From the NCBI GenBank assembly GCA_903831485.1, contig CAIKXW010000423.1:1-17609 (forward strand): a stretch of 17,609 nt of DNA, in the 5' to 3' direction. The position numbers and the translations under genes are program-made. The DNA comes from an uncultured Alphaproteobacteria bacterium. Lineage in GTDB: Bacteria; Pseudomonadota; Alphaproteobacteria; Caulobacterales; Hyphomonadaceae. This document shows, in pieces, positions 8,702-16,308 of the stretch. Numbering within the stretch: the first letter of the stretch is position 1; the number at the start of each line of letters is the position of its first letter. The notes beneath the pieces were generated by a model. It was not told the DNA's origin. It made no database searches and saw only the letters and a list, made by a program, of their open reading frames with translations.

Positions 8702-9478
8702 TCAGCCCGGCTTCTTGAACTTCAGGATGAACTGGTCCGTCTTGCCGCGGATAGACGCGTCGAAAACACCCTTCGATCCATCGTCCGCGGGATTGTCGAG
8801 CACCTGGGATTCCTCCACGAAGGTGAACCCCGCCGCGAGCACTTCGGCCTTCACCTTCGCCATGTCGATACGATGCTTCTGCGCATCGAAGTCGACGCCC
8901 TTGGCCGACTGGTGGTCGAGCACGACATAAAGTCCGCCCGGCTTCAGCGCGCCATAGACCGCCTTGTTGGCCTTGTTGATGTCGAGGTTGCGTCCGGGAT
9001 TGTGCATGTCGTGATAGTTCTGCGAGGTCCAGACGAGATCGAGCGGCTCGGGCGCGGCGATGGTGGTGAAGTCGGTGATGACCAACTGCACATTGCCGTA
9101 GTTCGCCGCGTCCGCCGTGATCGCAGCCACAGGCGCAGCCGGAGGCGGCTGGCCTTCACGCTGAACCGGCGCACTGGCAAAGACATAGATCTTGCCGGAG
9201 GCGCCGACTGCTTTTGAGAGGATGCGGGTCATGTAGCCGCCGCCCGGGATCAGCTCGCCGACCTTGTCGCCGGGCGAGACTTCGCCGAACGCGATCATCT
9301 CGGCCGGCTTGCGGTCCGTGTCCCGCGCAGAGTCAGCCGCCGGTCGCGCCGGATCGGCAATCGCGGCGACGATGTGCGCCGAACTCGCTGTGGGCGCCGG
9401 CATGGCGGCCGTCTGGCAAGCCGCTGTGGCGGCAAGCAAGGCCGCCAGCGCCAGCGAACGCATCAGTGTGTTTCGCAT
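8702..9478 (-). CDS. exported COG4798-type predicted methyltransferase
   Basis: The 258-residue product has a signal peptide ending in a lipobox-like TAAC (Cys21), then a class I methyltransferase-like fold. Family landmarks are the glycine loop GDKVGELIPGGGYMTRIL (70-87), SGKIYVF (94-100), DLVWTSQNYHDMH (147-159), GRNLDINKANKAVYGALKPG (162-181) and the strand YVVLDH (184-189). These fit the COG4798 'predicted methyltransferase' group, which is regularly exported. SAM is not expected outside the cytoplasm, so the activity is uncertain. GGGAGGA stands before the ATG. It follows the YmdB-type gene on the same strand after 93 bases and may have its own promoter there. Confidence 0.83.
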   Translation of the reverse strand: MRNTLMRSLALAALLAATAACQTAAMPAPTASSAHIVAAIADPARPAADSARDTDRKPAEMIAFGEVSPGDKVGELIPGGGYMTRILSKAVGASGKIYVFASAPVQREGQPPPAAPVAAITADAANYGNVQLVITDFTTIAAPEPLDLVWTSQNYHDMHNPGRNLDINKANKAVYGALKPGGLYVVLDHQSAKGVDFDAQKHRIDMAKVKAEVLAAGFTFVEESQVLDNPADDGSKGVFDASIRGKTDQFILKFKKPG

Positions 9479-9571
9479 CTGGATGTCCTCCCAATTGCCG
9501 CAAAGTCGGCGGCGTTGGAGGAAGAAGTAGCCGAAGGACAGGCGGGCGACGATTCGAGGTCGCGAGATCGT

Positions 9572-10399
9572 CTATCGGTCGCGAAGAGGAACAACCTGGC
9601 TTAACCGCCCACCCACGCGGATCGGCTCGACGCGAACGGCAAGTCCCGTCCTGTCGTCCGACTCGATATAGACGCCGCACATCGTTGCAGGCCCCTCAGC
9701 TGGCGACTTGCGTTCGACCGGCAATCGCGTGGCCGCCCTCTGCACAAGCGGCCCCTTCTTCATGCCGATCACGCTGTCATAGTCGCCGCACATCCCGGCA
9801 TCGGTCTGGTAGGCCGTCCCACCCGGCATTATGTGAGCGTCGGCGGTCGGGACATGCGTATGGGCGCCGATCACGGCCGTGACGCGTCCGTCACAGTAGT
9901 GACCCATGATGTATTTCTCGGCTGTCGCCTCGGCATGAATCTCGACGACCACCGCATCGGCCACCTGCCCCAGCGGGCATTCCTCAAGCGCCGACTGGAC
10001 GCCCTGGATCGGATCGTCCAGCGACTCCATGAACGCCGAGCCGTGGATCTGAACGACGAAGACGCGCTGGCCCTTCGGCGTCGTGAACAACTGCGAGCCA
10101 CGTCCAGGAATGTGCAGCGTCTTGGGATAATTGTACGGACGCAGCAGTCGCGTCTCGCGCTCGATATAGACGAGGGCTTCCGACTGGTCCCACGAATGGT
10201 TGCCGAGCGTGATGCAGTCGGCGCCTGCATCGAAGAGCTCATTCGCGGTCGACGAGGTGATGCCGAAACCGCCGGCCGCGTTCTCGCCGTTGACGATCGC
10301 AAAATCGAGCTGAAGCTCGGCCTTGATCCGTGGAAGGTGCTCGGCGACCGCCGCCCGGCCAGCACGGCCAACGACGTCGCCAAAGAAGGCCAGACGCAT
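9572..10399 (-). CDS. YmdB-family metallophosphoesterase
   Basis: This 275-residue protein matches the TIGR00282/YmdB family, two-metal phosphodiesterases acting on 2',3'-cyclic nucleotides and, in Bacillus, affecting RNA turnover and biofilm formation. Metal-ligand motifs are all present: Asp8 (FFGDVVG), Glu39/Asn40 (VNGENAAGGFGI), Asn67/His68 (GNHSWD), His155 (EIHAEAT) and His180/His182 (GAHTHVPTAD), followed by the diagnostic MPGGTAYQTDAGMCG segment (191-205). The start at 10399 gives the family N-terminus and has AAGGAG five bases upstream; the longer frame to 10453 has no support. It is cytoplasmic. It lies 81 bases downstream of the small lipoprotein gene on the same strand. Confidence 0.93.
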   Translation of the reverse strand: MRLAFFGDVVGRAGRAAVAEHLPRIKAELQLDFAIVNGENAAGGFGITSSTANELFDAGADCITLGNHSWDQSEALVYIERETRLLRPYNYPKTLHIPGRGSQLFTTPKGQRVFVVQIHGSAFMESLDDPIQGVQSALEECPLGQVADAVVVEIHAEATAEKYIMGHYCDGRVTAVIGAHTHVPTADAHIMPGGTAYQTDAGMCGDYDSVIGMKKGPLVQRAATRLPVERKSPAEGPATMCGVYIESDDRTGLAVRVEPIRVGGRLSQVVPLRDR

Positions 10400-10480
10400 G
10401 CTCACTCCTTGTCGGATCGACTTACAGGACCGGCCCGCCAAGGGCAAACGCACCTTGCGTCGCAGCGTTTGTTTGGCAGC

Positions 10481-10909
10481 TCAGAAGACCCGCTCGATCT
10501 GGTCGATGGCGTGGACTTCCCCGCCACGGCAGAAGAAGCTGATCTTCTTGTACATCGGATCCGGCACAGGCTCGCGATAGGCAAGCCGCCCAGGAACCGG
10601 CGCATTGGGCGCCGTCCGGATCTCGAGGATCAGTGTGTCTCCGGTCGATGCATCCGAGCGGAGCACAATCGCCGTGTCGGTCGCCTCGGCCAGCCGAACA
10701 TCCACCTGAAGCAGTCGCGGGGCGCGGCTGGTTCCCGGCATGTGATTCACCCAGGCGCTCGCCTCGGCGATCCGGTGGGGGCAGGCCATCTGGGCAAGCG
10801 CCTGGCCGGTTGTCTTCGGGCCCATGTCGCCGTCCGCCTGAGGCGCAGGGGCAAGACAGGCCGACAGCGTCAGGGCGCAGGGAAGCAGCATGGCCAGGGT
10901 TTTCAGCAC
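10481..10909 (-). CDS. small lipoprotein of unknown function
   Basis: From GTG 10909 (GGAGA five bases upstream) the product is 142 residues with a signal peptide and lipobox LSAC (Cys18). The mature part has three cysteines or histidines of possible interest (CPH at 43-45 and Cys127), an Asp/Val-rich strand region (VDVRLAEATDTAIVLRSD, 69-86) and a short C-terminal IDQIERVF. I recognise no family. A longer frame begins at 11047 but lacks a signal at its own start, so the internal GTG fits better. It is divergent from msrP and upstream of the YmdB-type gene. Confidence 0.7.
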   Translation of the reverse strand: MLKTLAMLLPCALTLSACLAPAPQADGDMGPKTTGQALAQMACPHRIAEASAWVNHMPGTSRAPRLLQVDVRLAEATDTAIVLRSDASTGDTLILEIRTAPNAPVPGRLAYREPVPDPMYKKISFFCRGGEVHAIDQIERVF

Positions 10910-11070
10910 AGATGTCTCCGAATCAGCCCCGAAGCCTATCACGAGCGGATTCAACGGCGGATCGGGCCGCCGACACGCGATTTTCGGCAGCAATCGGTAA
11001 CCGATCCGCCGTTTCGCTCGTACAGATGTGAACTGGCCCCGTCGCACCCGGTTGCGGCTAACGCTAGATT

Positions 11071-11103
11071 AGACCGGTCTGGAAGCGGATAACCGTCCGG
11101 ACG
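11071..11103. promoter_or_regulatory. two palindromes upstream of msrP
   Basis: AGACCGGTCT (11071-11080) and CGTCCGGACG (11094-11103) are perfect ten-base palindromes, centred 23 bases apart, in the 216-base region between the divergent lipoprotein gene and msrP. They could be operators or parts of a 5' leader. Short GC-rich palindromes also arise by chance in such DNA. Confidence 0.3.
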
Positions 11104-11125
11104 CCAATAGAGAGGACGACGCGAG

Positions 11126-12136
11126 ATGGACCTGAAGTTCCGCCGCAACCCGGACTACCAGACCCTGCGTGACGAGGTCACCCCCGAGCGCATGTTCATG
11201 GGCCGCCGCCACGTCCTGTCGGCCGCGGGCTTCCTCGGCGCAGGTTCGATCCTCGGCGCCTTGCCAGCCTGCTCCGAACCCCAGCAGACGCCGACAGCCC
11301 CCGCAACCGCCGGCGGCCACGCGGCGCCTGGCGCTGCGCTAACGGCGAAGAAGACGGCGTTCGCCGTCGCAGGCGGCGCGACTGTCGAGGAGGCCTTCAC
11401 GGGTTACTGCAATTTCTACGAGTTCGGCACCGGCAAGGAAGATCCGCCGCGCTACGCCCAACTCATGAAAGTGTCGCCCTGGCAGGTGACCGTCGAAGGC
11501 GAGACGGACGCGCCGGGCGCCTACGCACTGAAGGACCTGATCGATTATTCGAAACTCGAAGAGCGCATCTATCGTCATCGCTGCGTCGAGGCATGGTCGA
11601 TGGTCGTGCCGTGGATCGGCGTGCCGATGCACAGCGTGCTCGCGAAGCTGAAGCCGAAGTCGACGGCGAAATTCGTGCAGTTCGAGACCTATCTGAACAA
11701 GAAGGAAATGCCGGGCACCAACCGTCCCTCGCTGCAATGGCCGTATGTCGAAGGTCTGCGCATGGACGAGGCGAACAACGACCTCACACTCTTCGCCGTT
11801 GGCGCATATGGCAAGGCGCTCCAGAAACAGAACGGCGCCCCGCTGCGCACGGTTATCCCGTGGAAGTACGGCTTCAAGGCCACCAAGTCGATCGTGAAGA
11901 TCCGCTTCCTTGCGGCGCAACCGCCAACAGCGTGGAACAAGGCCAACGCCAACGAGTACGGCTTCTATTCCAACGTGAACCCCAGCGTCTCGCACCCGCG
12001 CTGGAGCCAGGCGTCCGAGCGCGTCATCGGTGGAAAGGGCGGCTTCAACGAGCGGCGCGATACCGAGATGTTCAACGGCTACAGCGCGCAGGTTGCTTCG
12101 CTTTATGCCGGCATGGACCTGAAGAAGAACTACTGA
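11126..12136 (+). CDS. msrP: methionine sulfoxide reductase catalytic subunit MsrP
   Basis: MsrP (formerly YedY) is the periplasmic molybdopterin enzyme that reduces methionine sulfoxide in proteins, taking electrons from the membrane haem protein MsrQ. The 336-residue product has a twin-arginine signal (Arg27-Arg28 in GRRHVLSAAGFLGAG), consistent with export of the folded cofactor-loaded enzyme. The core shows GYCNFYEFGTGKEDP (93-107), WQVTVEGETDAPG (119-131) and the molybdenum-ligand Cys153 in HRCVEAWSMVVPWIG (151-165), plus the C-terminal SVNP/PRW-like segment (VNPSVSHPRWSQASER). AGAGGA precedes the ATG at 11126. The gene directly precedes msrQ, with four bases between stop and start. The N-terminal tail before the Tat motif (about 26 residues) is normal for the family. 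Confidence 0.96.
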   Translation: MDLKFRRNPDYQTLRDEVTPERMFMGRRHVLSAAGFLGAGSILGALPACSEPQQTPTAPATAGGHAAPGAALTAKKTAFAVAGGATVEEAFTGYCNFYEFGTGKEDPPRYAQLMKVSPWQVTVEGETDAPGAYALKDLIDYSKLEERIYRHRCVEAWSMVVPWIGVPMHSVLAKLKPKSTAKFVQFETYLNKKEMPGTNRPSLQWPYVEGLRMDEANNDLTLFAVGAYGKALQKQNGAPLRTVIPWKYGFKATKSIVKIRFLAAQPPTAWNKANANEYGFYSNVNPSVSHPRWSQASERVIGGKGGFNERRDTEMFNGYSAQVASLYAGMDLKKNY

Positions 12137-12140
12137 GGCG

Positions 12141-13004
12141 ATGCAGATCGAAGCCTTTCCCGCTCCCGCCGAACAGGCGTCGGCCACAGGGCTGCTGTTG
12201 CCTATGCTGCTGGTGGGAGCGTGGATCGCAGTTGCGGCCGTCCCAGCGCTGATCGCAAAACTTGCGGGCCTCAACCCACGGCTCTATTTCGCCGCCTCGC
12301 TGGTCGGGTCGCCAATCGTCAGCCTCCTGATGATTGCGCTGATCCGGAAACCCGCAAGCGAAGCGCCGGCTTTGCGCATGCTCGGAAAGCACTGGTTGAA
12401 ACCGGTGACACTTGTCGCGCTGATCGCGCCGTTCGCATGGCTCGCCTATCAGTGGACGCTGATGCTGCTGGGCCAGCCCAACGACATGGGGTGGAATGTC
12501 GGGCAGTGGACGCACCGGTATCTTGGCGACACGGCGATCCGCGTCCTGCTCGCCACACTGCTGGTCAGCCCGATACGCGACATTTCAGGCTGGGGGCCGA
12601 TCGCACTGATCCGGCGGCGCGTGGGCCTCGCGGCGTTTTTCTACGCACTGCTCCACCTGCTCGCCTATTTCTGGCTCGACCGAAACTGGTCGCTTCCCGG
12701 GCTGATCGAGGACGTGACCCTTCGCACCTACATCATGCTCGGCATGGCGGCGCTGACGCTGATGATCCCGCTGGCCATCACCTCGAACAATACCTCGGTC
12801 AAGAAGCTCGGCCGCAAGGTATGGGACCGCATTCACTGGCTGATCTTCCCGCTTGCGATCCTCGCCGTCGCGCACAATCTCCTGATGGTGAAAATTCTCG
12901 AAGGCGATCCGCTGCTCCACGCCGTCATCCTCGCCGTCCTGCTCGGCTGGCGCGTCGGAAGCTGGGTGATCGGCAAGCTGAAGACGAGGGAAGTCAAGGC
13001 GTAG
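12141..13004 (+). CDS. msrQ: MsrQ haem-binding membrane subunit with N-terminal extension
   Basis: MsrQ (YedZ) is the inner-membrane b-type haem protein passing quinone-derived electrons to MsrP. Typical family sequence starts around residue 86 (KPVTLVALIAPFAWL) and includes GQWTHRYLGDTAIRVLLATL (121-140), SPIRDISGW (143-151), RRRVGLAAFFYALLHLLAYF (158-177), SVKKLGRKVWDRIHWLIF (219-236) and AVAHNLLMVK (242-251), with likely haem-ligand histidines near 172, 232 and 245. The usual length is near 200 residues; here there are 287. The extra N-terminal 80 residues contain two probable membrane helices (17-42 and 50-69). The start at 12141 lies four bases after the msrP stop, its GAGG being very close; ATG 12378 (residue 80) would give the usual length but has no clear ribosome binding site. 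Confidence 0.93.
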   Translation: MQIEAFPAPAEQASATGLLLPMLLVGAWIAVAAVPALIAKLAGLNPRLYFAASLVGSPIVSLLMIALIRKPASEAPALRMLGKHWLKPVTLVALIAPFAWLAYQWTLMLLGQPNDMGWNVGQWTHRYLGDTAIRVLLATLLVSPIRDISGWGPIALIRRRVGLAAFFYALLHLLAYFWLDRNWSLPGLIEDVTLRTYIMLGMAALTLMIPLAITSNNTSVKKLGRKVWDRIHWLIFPLAILAVAHNLLMVKILEGDPLLHAVILAVLLGWRVGSWVIGKLKTREVKA

Positions 13005-13007
13005 GGC

Positions 13008-13286
13008 TCACGCGGGCGGCTTCCAGCAATCCCCCTTGCGCTTGTTGCATCGGGCGTGGGCGAGCTGGAGGTTCTCAGGCGGATCACCACCACCCTTCGC
13101 CCGTGGCCGGATGTGATCGAAGGTCGGGCGCTTCTTCTTCCAGACCGTCGCATGTGGAACATCGAACCGTCCGCGCGGCATCGACTCGCCGCAGAGGGCG
13201 CAGCGGCCTTCCTGCTTGGCCCACAGGTCGTCGAAGACGCTCAGGCGCCCAGTTCCTTCGGCACTGTCCACCCGCGTCGCGCACAT
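13008..13286 (-). CDS. small HNH endonuclease
   Basis: An HNH (McrA-like) nuclease domain with zinc-binding Cys29/Cys32 (CALCGE), the catalytic Asp57-His58 (TFDHIRPRAKGG), Asn72 (PENLQL) and a His77-x2-Cys80 pair with NKRKGD after it (numbering from ATG 13286). Such stand-alone HNH proteins cut or nick DNA, but their role is mostly unknown. The start is uncertain: ATG 13286 overlaps folD by 46 bases and lacks a ribosome binding site, whereas CTG at 13244, overlapping the folD stop as CTGA with GAAGGA nine bases before it, would give a compact 78-residue protein. It is the last gene of the run and its stop lies only three bases from the msrQ stop. Confidence 0.82.
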   Translation of the reverse strand: MCATRVDSAEGTGRLSVFDDLWAKQEGRCALCGESMPRGRFDVPHATVWKKKRPTFDHIRPRAKGGGDPPENLQLAHARCNKRKGDCWKPPA

Positions 13287-14134
13287 GCGGCAAGGACCGT
13301 GTTACGCAGCAGACAGGCGACGGTCATCAGCCCAACGCCCCCCGGCACGGGCGTGATCCAGCTGGCTGTCGTCCGGCATTCGTCGAAGTGAGCGTCGCCC
13401 ACAACGCGCGTCTTGCCCTCGCCCTTCTCGGGCGCTGGGATGCGGTTGATGCCGACATCGATGACGACGGCGCCCGGCTTCACCCAGTCGCCACGCACCA
13501 TCTCGGGGCGTCCGACTGCGGGCACGAGGATGTCGGCGGTCCGGCAGAGCGCGGCGAGGTTCGCTGTCTTCGAATGCGCGATCGTGACCGTGCAGCTCTC
13601 GGCGAGGAACAGCATTGCCGCCGGCTTGCCTACCAGGATCGAGCGGCCGATCACCACCACATGCTTGCCGGAGAGATCGTCGCCCAGCGCGTGCTTCGCC
13701 ATGATCACGCAGCCCGTCGGCGTGCAGGGGCGCAGGCCCGGCTTGCCCAGAAACAACCGTCCGGCGGAAAGTTCAGTCAGGCCATCGACATCTTTCGCGG
13801 GGTCTATCTTCTCCAGCGCCTTCGCCTCGTCGAGGCCCTTCGGCAACGGCAGTTGCAGCAGGATGCCATCCACCTCGGGATCGCCATTGAGCACGGTCAG
13901 TTCTGCTTCAACCTCGGCCTGCGTCGCGGATGCAGGAAAGCGCTTCGTGATCGAGCGCATGCCGGCGGCTTCCGTCTTCTCGCCCTTCGATTTCACGTAG
14001 AGCGCGCTCGCTGGATCATCGCCCACCAGCACCACGGCAAGGCACGGCTTGCCCGGCAGATTCGCGACGGCGGCGGCGACCTCGTTGCGCACCTTTTCCG
14101 AGACGACCTTACCGTCGATCAGCTCAGCCGGCAT
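13241..14134 (-). CDS. folD: FolD methylenetetrahydrofolate dehydrogenase/cyclohydrolase
   Basis: FolD interconverts 5,10-methylene-, 5,10-methenyl- and 10-formyl-tetrahydrofolate with NADP in the cytoplasm, supplying one-carbon units. The 297-residue length is normal. Active-site residues Tyr46 and Lys50 lie in ALYVKSK; GILLQLPLPKG and PAKDVDGLT follow, then PCTPTGCVIM, the Rossmann loop VVVIGRSILVGKPAAMLF, the strand AVVIDVGIN and the family signature PVPGGVGLMT. GGAGAAG stands just before the ATG. The start overlaps the DUF167 gene by 11 bases and the end overlaps the HNH gene, so the genes are probably translated from one message. Confidence 0.97.
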   Translation of the reverse strand: MPAELIDGKVVSEKVRNEVAAAVANLPGKPCLAVVLVGDDPASALYVKSKGEKTEAAGMRSITKRFPASATQAEVEAELTVLNGDPEVDGILLQLPLPKGLDEAKALEKIDPAKDVDGLTELSAGRLFLGKPGLRPCTPTGCVIMAKHALGDDLSGKHVVVIGRSILVGKPAAMLFLAESCTVTIAHSKTANLAALCRTADILVPAVGRPEMVRGDWVKPGAVVIDVGINRIPAPEKGEGKTRVVGDAHFDECRTTASWITPVPGGVGLMTVACLLRNTVLAACARRGWTVPKELGA

Positions 14135-14444
14135 TCGCTTCTCCCGTCAGCGTCTCAAGCGCTGCCGCTATAGACGCCCCGGCGGAGATTCGCACGGTCT
14201 TGATGCGCTGGGTCTCGCCCTTCTCCACCGAAACGGCGGATTTCGGCAGGCCGAGCGCCCTGGCCAGGAAGTGCTCAACAGCGGCGTTGGCCTTGCCCTT
14301 CTCGGGAACGGCGCGGACGCGGACCTTGAGGAAAGCCTGCCCGGCTGCATCCTCGCCCCGGCCCTCGATGGCCTCCTTCGAGGCGCCGGGCTGGACGCGG
14401 ACGCGGAGTTCCGCCCCGCCCGCAACCAGCCGCCAGCTGCTCAG
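14124..14444 (-). CDS. DUF167 (YggU) family protein, probable CTG start
   Basis: The product, about 106 residues, matches DUF167/YggU: WRLVAGGAELRVRVQPGASK near the start, then FLKVRVRAVPEKGKANAAV, FLARALGLPKSAVSVEKGET and RIKTVRI. Members are small cytoplasmic proteins without firm function, often next to YggT. No ATG, GTG or TTG lies at the expected place in this frame; the nearest suitable codon is CTG at 14444, which overlaps the YggT stop (CTGA) and gives exactly the usual family N-terminus. The frame stays open upstream into the YggT gene, but that part is not family-like. The end overlaps folD. Confidence 0.85.
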   Translation of the reverse strand: MSSWRLVAGGAELRVRVQPGASKEAIEGRGEDAAGQAFLKVRVRAVPEKGKANAAVEHFLARALGLPKSAVSVEKGETQRIKTVRISAGASIAAALETLTGEANAG

Positions 14445-14749
14445 AACGGAACCAGCGAGATCAGGCGCGGAATGGCATAGCCCTGCAGGAATCCGATGAT
14501 CAGGATCAGCGCGAACAACGAGAGGTCCAGCGCCCCGAGGCGCGGCAGGATGCGCCGCAGCGGCCTGCACAACGGATCCACAATGCTGCCGCAGAACTGC
14601 ATGATCTGCCGGGTCGTCGGATTGTACTGCTGCACAACGCCCCCGATGATCAGCCACCCCATCACCACGTAGACGATGATGACGATCTGCAGCAGCCACA
14701 GCACCGGCGAGATGAAATAGACGAAAAGGGCGCCCAGCAGTTCTCTCAC
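14441..14749 (-). CDS. YggT family membrane protein
   Basis: From GTG 14749 (GGGAG six to seven bases upstream) the product has 102 residues with two hydrophobic segments (about 5-38 and 74-92) around a conserved polar loop NPTTRQIMQFCGSIVDPLCRP (43-63, ending in the PLxRPLRR motif). This is the YggT family of small inner-membrane proteins, linked in some bacteria to cell division, osmotic tolerance or chloroplast-type nucleoid proteins. A longer frame to 14893 is not supported. It heads the overlapping run YggT - DUF167 - folD - HNH. Confidence 0.92.
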   Translation of the reverse strand: MRELLGALFVYFISPVLWLLQIVIIVYVVMGWLIIGGVVQQYNPTTRQIMQFCGSIVDPLCRPLRRILPRLGALDLSLFALILIIGFLQGYAIPRLISLVPF

Positions 14750-14856
14750 GTCCAACTCCCGTCCAGCGGCGCACCAGCGCCTGCCCTGACCTAGCTCAAT
14801 TCGTGAAAGATAGGATACCCCGGGTAAACGCTTGGGAAATCCCTGAAAACCAGAAG

Positions 14857-14952
14857 GATGGTGGAGCCGAGGTCTGTTCGGACCCCATTTCAAGACATCT
14901 CACGCCATGTCGCGATTCGCCGAATGGTTCGATGGAGGCGGCCTCCACCATC
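14857..14952. repeat. inverted repeat flanking the island edge
   Basis: GATGGTGGAG (14857-14866) and CTCCACCATC (14943-14952) are perfect ten-base inverted copies 76 bases apart. Inside the right arm a compact palindrome GGAGGCGGCCTCC (14934-14946) overlaps it. The position, upstream of the integrase at the host/element boundary, suits an attachment or recombinase-binding region, but an operator or chance are possible. Confidence 0.45.
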
Positions 14953-14992
14953 TCATCCAATACCCTGTCATTTCAGCCCATGGCACGTTTTT

Positions 14993-15012
14993 TGTTGGGT
15001 TTTGTGTTGGGT
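14993..15012 (+). repeat. short direct repeat before the integrase gene
   Basis: TGTTGGGT occurs at 14993-15000 and 15005-15012, a 12-base period. P4-type integrase genes often have short direct repeats just upstream that serve as arm-type binding sites; this is a candidate only. Confidence 0.4.
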
Positions 15013-15030
15013 CGGGGGAGTTCGATTGAG

Positions 15031-16308
15031 ATGCCGAAGATCGCTCTCGTTCGCAGCGCTAAATGGGTCGAAACGCAAACGAAACCGGGGTTCTATCCCG
15101 TCGGCGGCGTTAACGGCCTGTGTCTGCAGGTCGCAAACCGGAACAGCCGGTCGTGGGTTCTCCGAGCAACGATGCCCGACGGGCGCCGCCGCGACATGGG
15201 GCTCGGACCCTACCCTCTTGTATCTCTGCTTCAGGCGCGGGAGGCGGCTAGACTTGCTCGTCTCGCCATCCGTGACGGCGTCGATCCCATCGAGGCAGCC
15301 AAAGCCATTAAGACTAAGCGACGCGCTGCGCAGGCCGAGATGGTCACATTCAAAGTGGCTGCCGCACAATACATCGCCCTTCAGGAGCCAGGTTGGCGGG
15401 GCGGGAAGAGCGCCGCCGTCTGGAAGGCCAGCCTTGAGACCTATACGTACCCCGTGATCGGAAACATCTCGGTCGCTGACATAACGACGACCCACATCAT
15501 AAAGATCTTCGCAGACCCGAACAAACAGAGCACTGAGCAGCTGTGGACCACCAAGCTGGAAACGGCCCAACGGCTGCGCGGGCGGGTAGAGGCGATCCTC
15601 GATTGGGCGATTGCTGGGGGATACCGTGTCACGAGCAATCCAGCACGCTGGAAGGGCCATCTCGAACTGATGCTGGCAAAGCCCGCGCAGCTCAGGAAGG
15701 TCCGCCCCATCAAGCATCATGATGCTGTCCCCGTCGATGAGATCACATCCTTCATGCGCGACCTGCGCGACGTCGATGGCGTAGGAGCGAGATGCCTTGA
15801 GTTCCTGACGCTTACTGCCACCCGCAGTGGCGAGTCACGCGGCGCACGCTGGTCGGAAATCGACCTTGCGAAAGCTGTCTGGGTCATCCCAAGCGAGCGG
15901 ATGAAGGCGGGTGTCGAACATCGTGTCCCCCTGTCGCGCCAGGCTGTCGCCCTGTTGAAAAAGACTCCAAGATCTCCCGAAAGCGATCTCGTGTTCCGCT
16001 CGCCCGTTACGGAGGGCAAGCTGTCCGACATGACGTTACTGACGACAATGAAGCGGATGGATGTGAAGGCCGTTCCACATGGCATGCGGAGCACTTTCCG
16101 TGTGTGGGCGGCCGAACGGACCGACTATCCCCGGGAGATCGCCGAGACTGCTCTTGCCCACGCGATTGGGGACAGCACCGTCGAGCGCGCCTATCTGCGG
16201 ACTGACCTTTTCGACAAGCGCGCGCAGATGATGCAGGACTATGCGGACTTTGTCGCTCCCATCGCGGATCAAGAGATGACCGATGCGAAACAGCTCACGA
16301 CTGTTTAA
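15031..16308 (+). CDS. P4-type tyrosine site-specific integrase
   Basis: The 425-residue recombinase has the N-terminal DUF4102-like arm-binding part (1-95: VNGLCLQVANRNSRSWVLR, DMGLGPYPLVSLLQAREAA), a core-binding helical domain (105-215) and the catalytic domain with Arg265 (TATRSGESRGARW), Lys292, His350 and Arg353 (PHGMRSTFRVWA), His377 (LAHAIG) and nucleophile Tyr388 (ERAYLR). All catalytic residues are present, so it is probably active. The start at 15031 gives the family N-terminus and has GGGGGAG about ten bases upstream; the frame is open back to 14803 without homology. It integrates and excises the element. Its stop overlaps the end of the convergent HTH gene by three to four bases. 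Confidence 0.95.
   Translation: MPKIALVRSAKWVETQTKPGFYPVGGVNGLCLQVANRNSRSWVLRATMPDGRRRDMGLGPYPLVSLLQAREAARLARLAIRDGVDPIEAAKAIKTKRRAAQAEMVTFKVAAAQYIALQEPGWRGGKSAAVWKASLETYTYPVIGNISVADITTTHIIKIFADPNKQSTEQLWTTKLETAQRLRGRVEAILDWAIAGGYRVTSNPARWKGHLELMLAKPAQLRKVRPIKHHDAVPVDEITSFMRDLRDVDGVGARCLEFLTLTATRSGESRGARWSEIDLAKAVWVIPSERMKAGVEHRVPLSRQAVALLKKTPRSPESDLVFRSPVTEGKLSDMTLLTTMKRMDVKAVPHGMRSTFRVWAAERTDYPREIAETALAHAIGDSTVERAYLRTDLFDKRAQMMQDYADFVAPIADQEMTDAKQLTTV

Noticed and set aside
9833..11092. 419-codon plus-strand frame opposite the YmdB-type and lipoprotein genes
   Set aside because: Antisense to a gene with all its metal-binding motifs; no recognisable domain.
12221..14173. 650-codon open frame across msrQ, HNH and folD
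   Set aside because: It overlaps three well-supported genes in other frames and has an Arg/Ala/Pro-rich composition typical of shadow frames.
14860..14950. Possible tRNA: complementary ends GGTGGAG/CTCCACC, a GGTTCGA box and a terminal CCA in nearly the right places
   Set aside because: The T-stem does not pair on either reading, the conserved C after the T-loop is G, and no D-arm or anticodon arm can be drawn.
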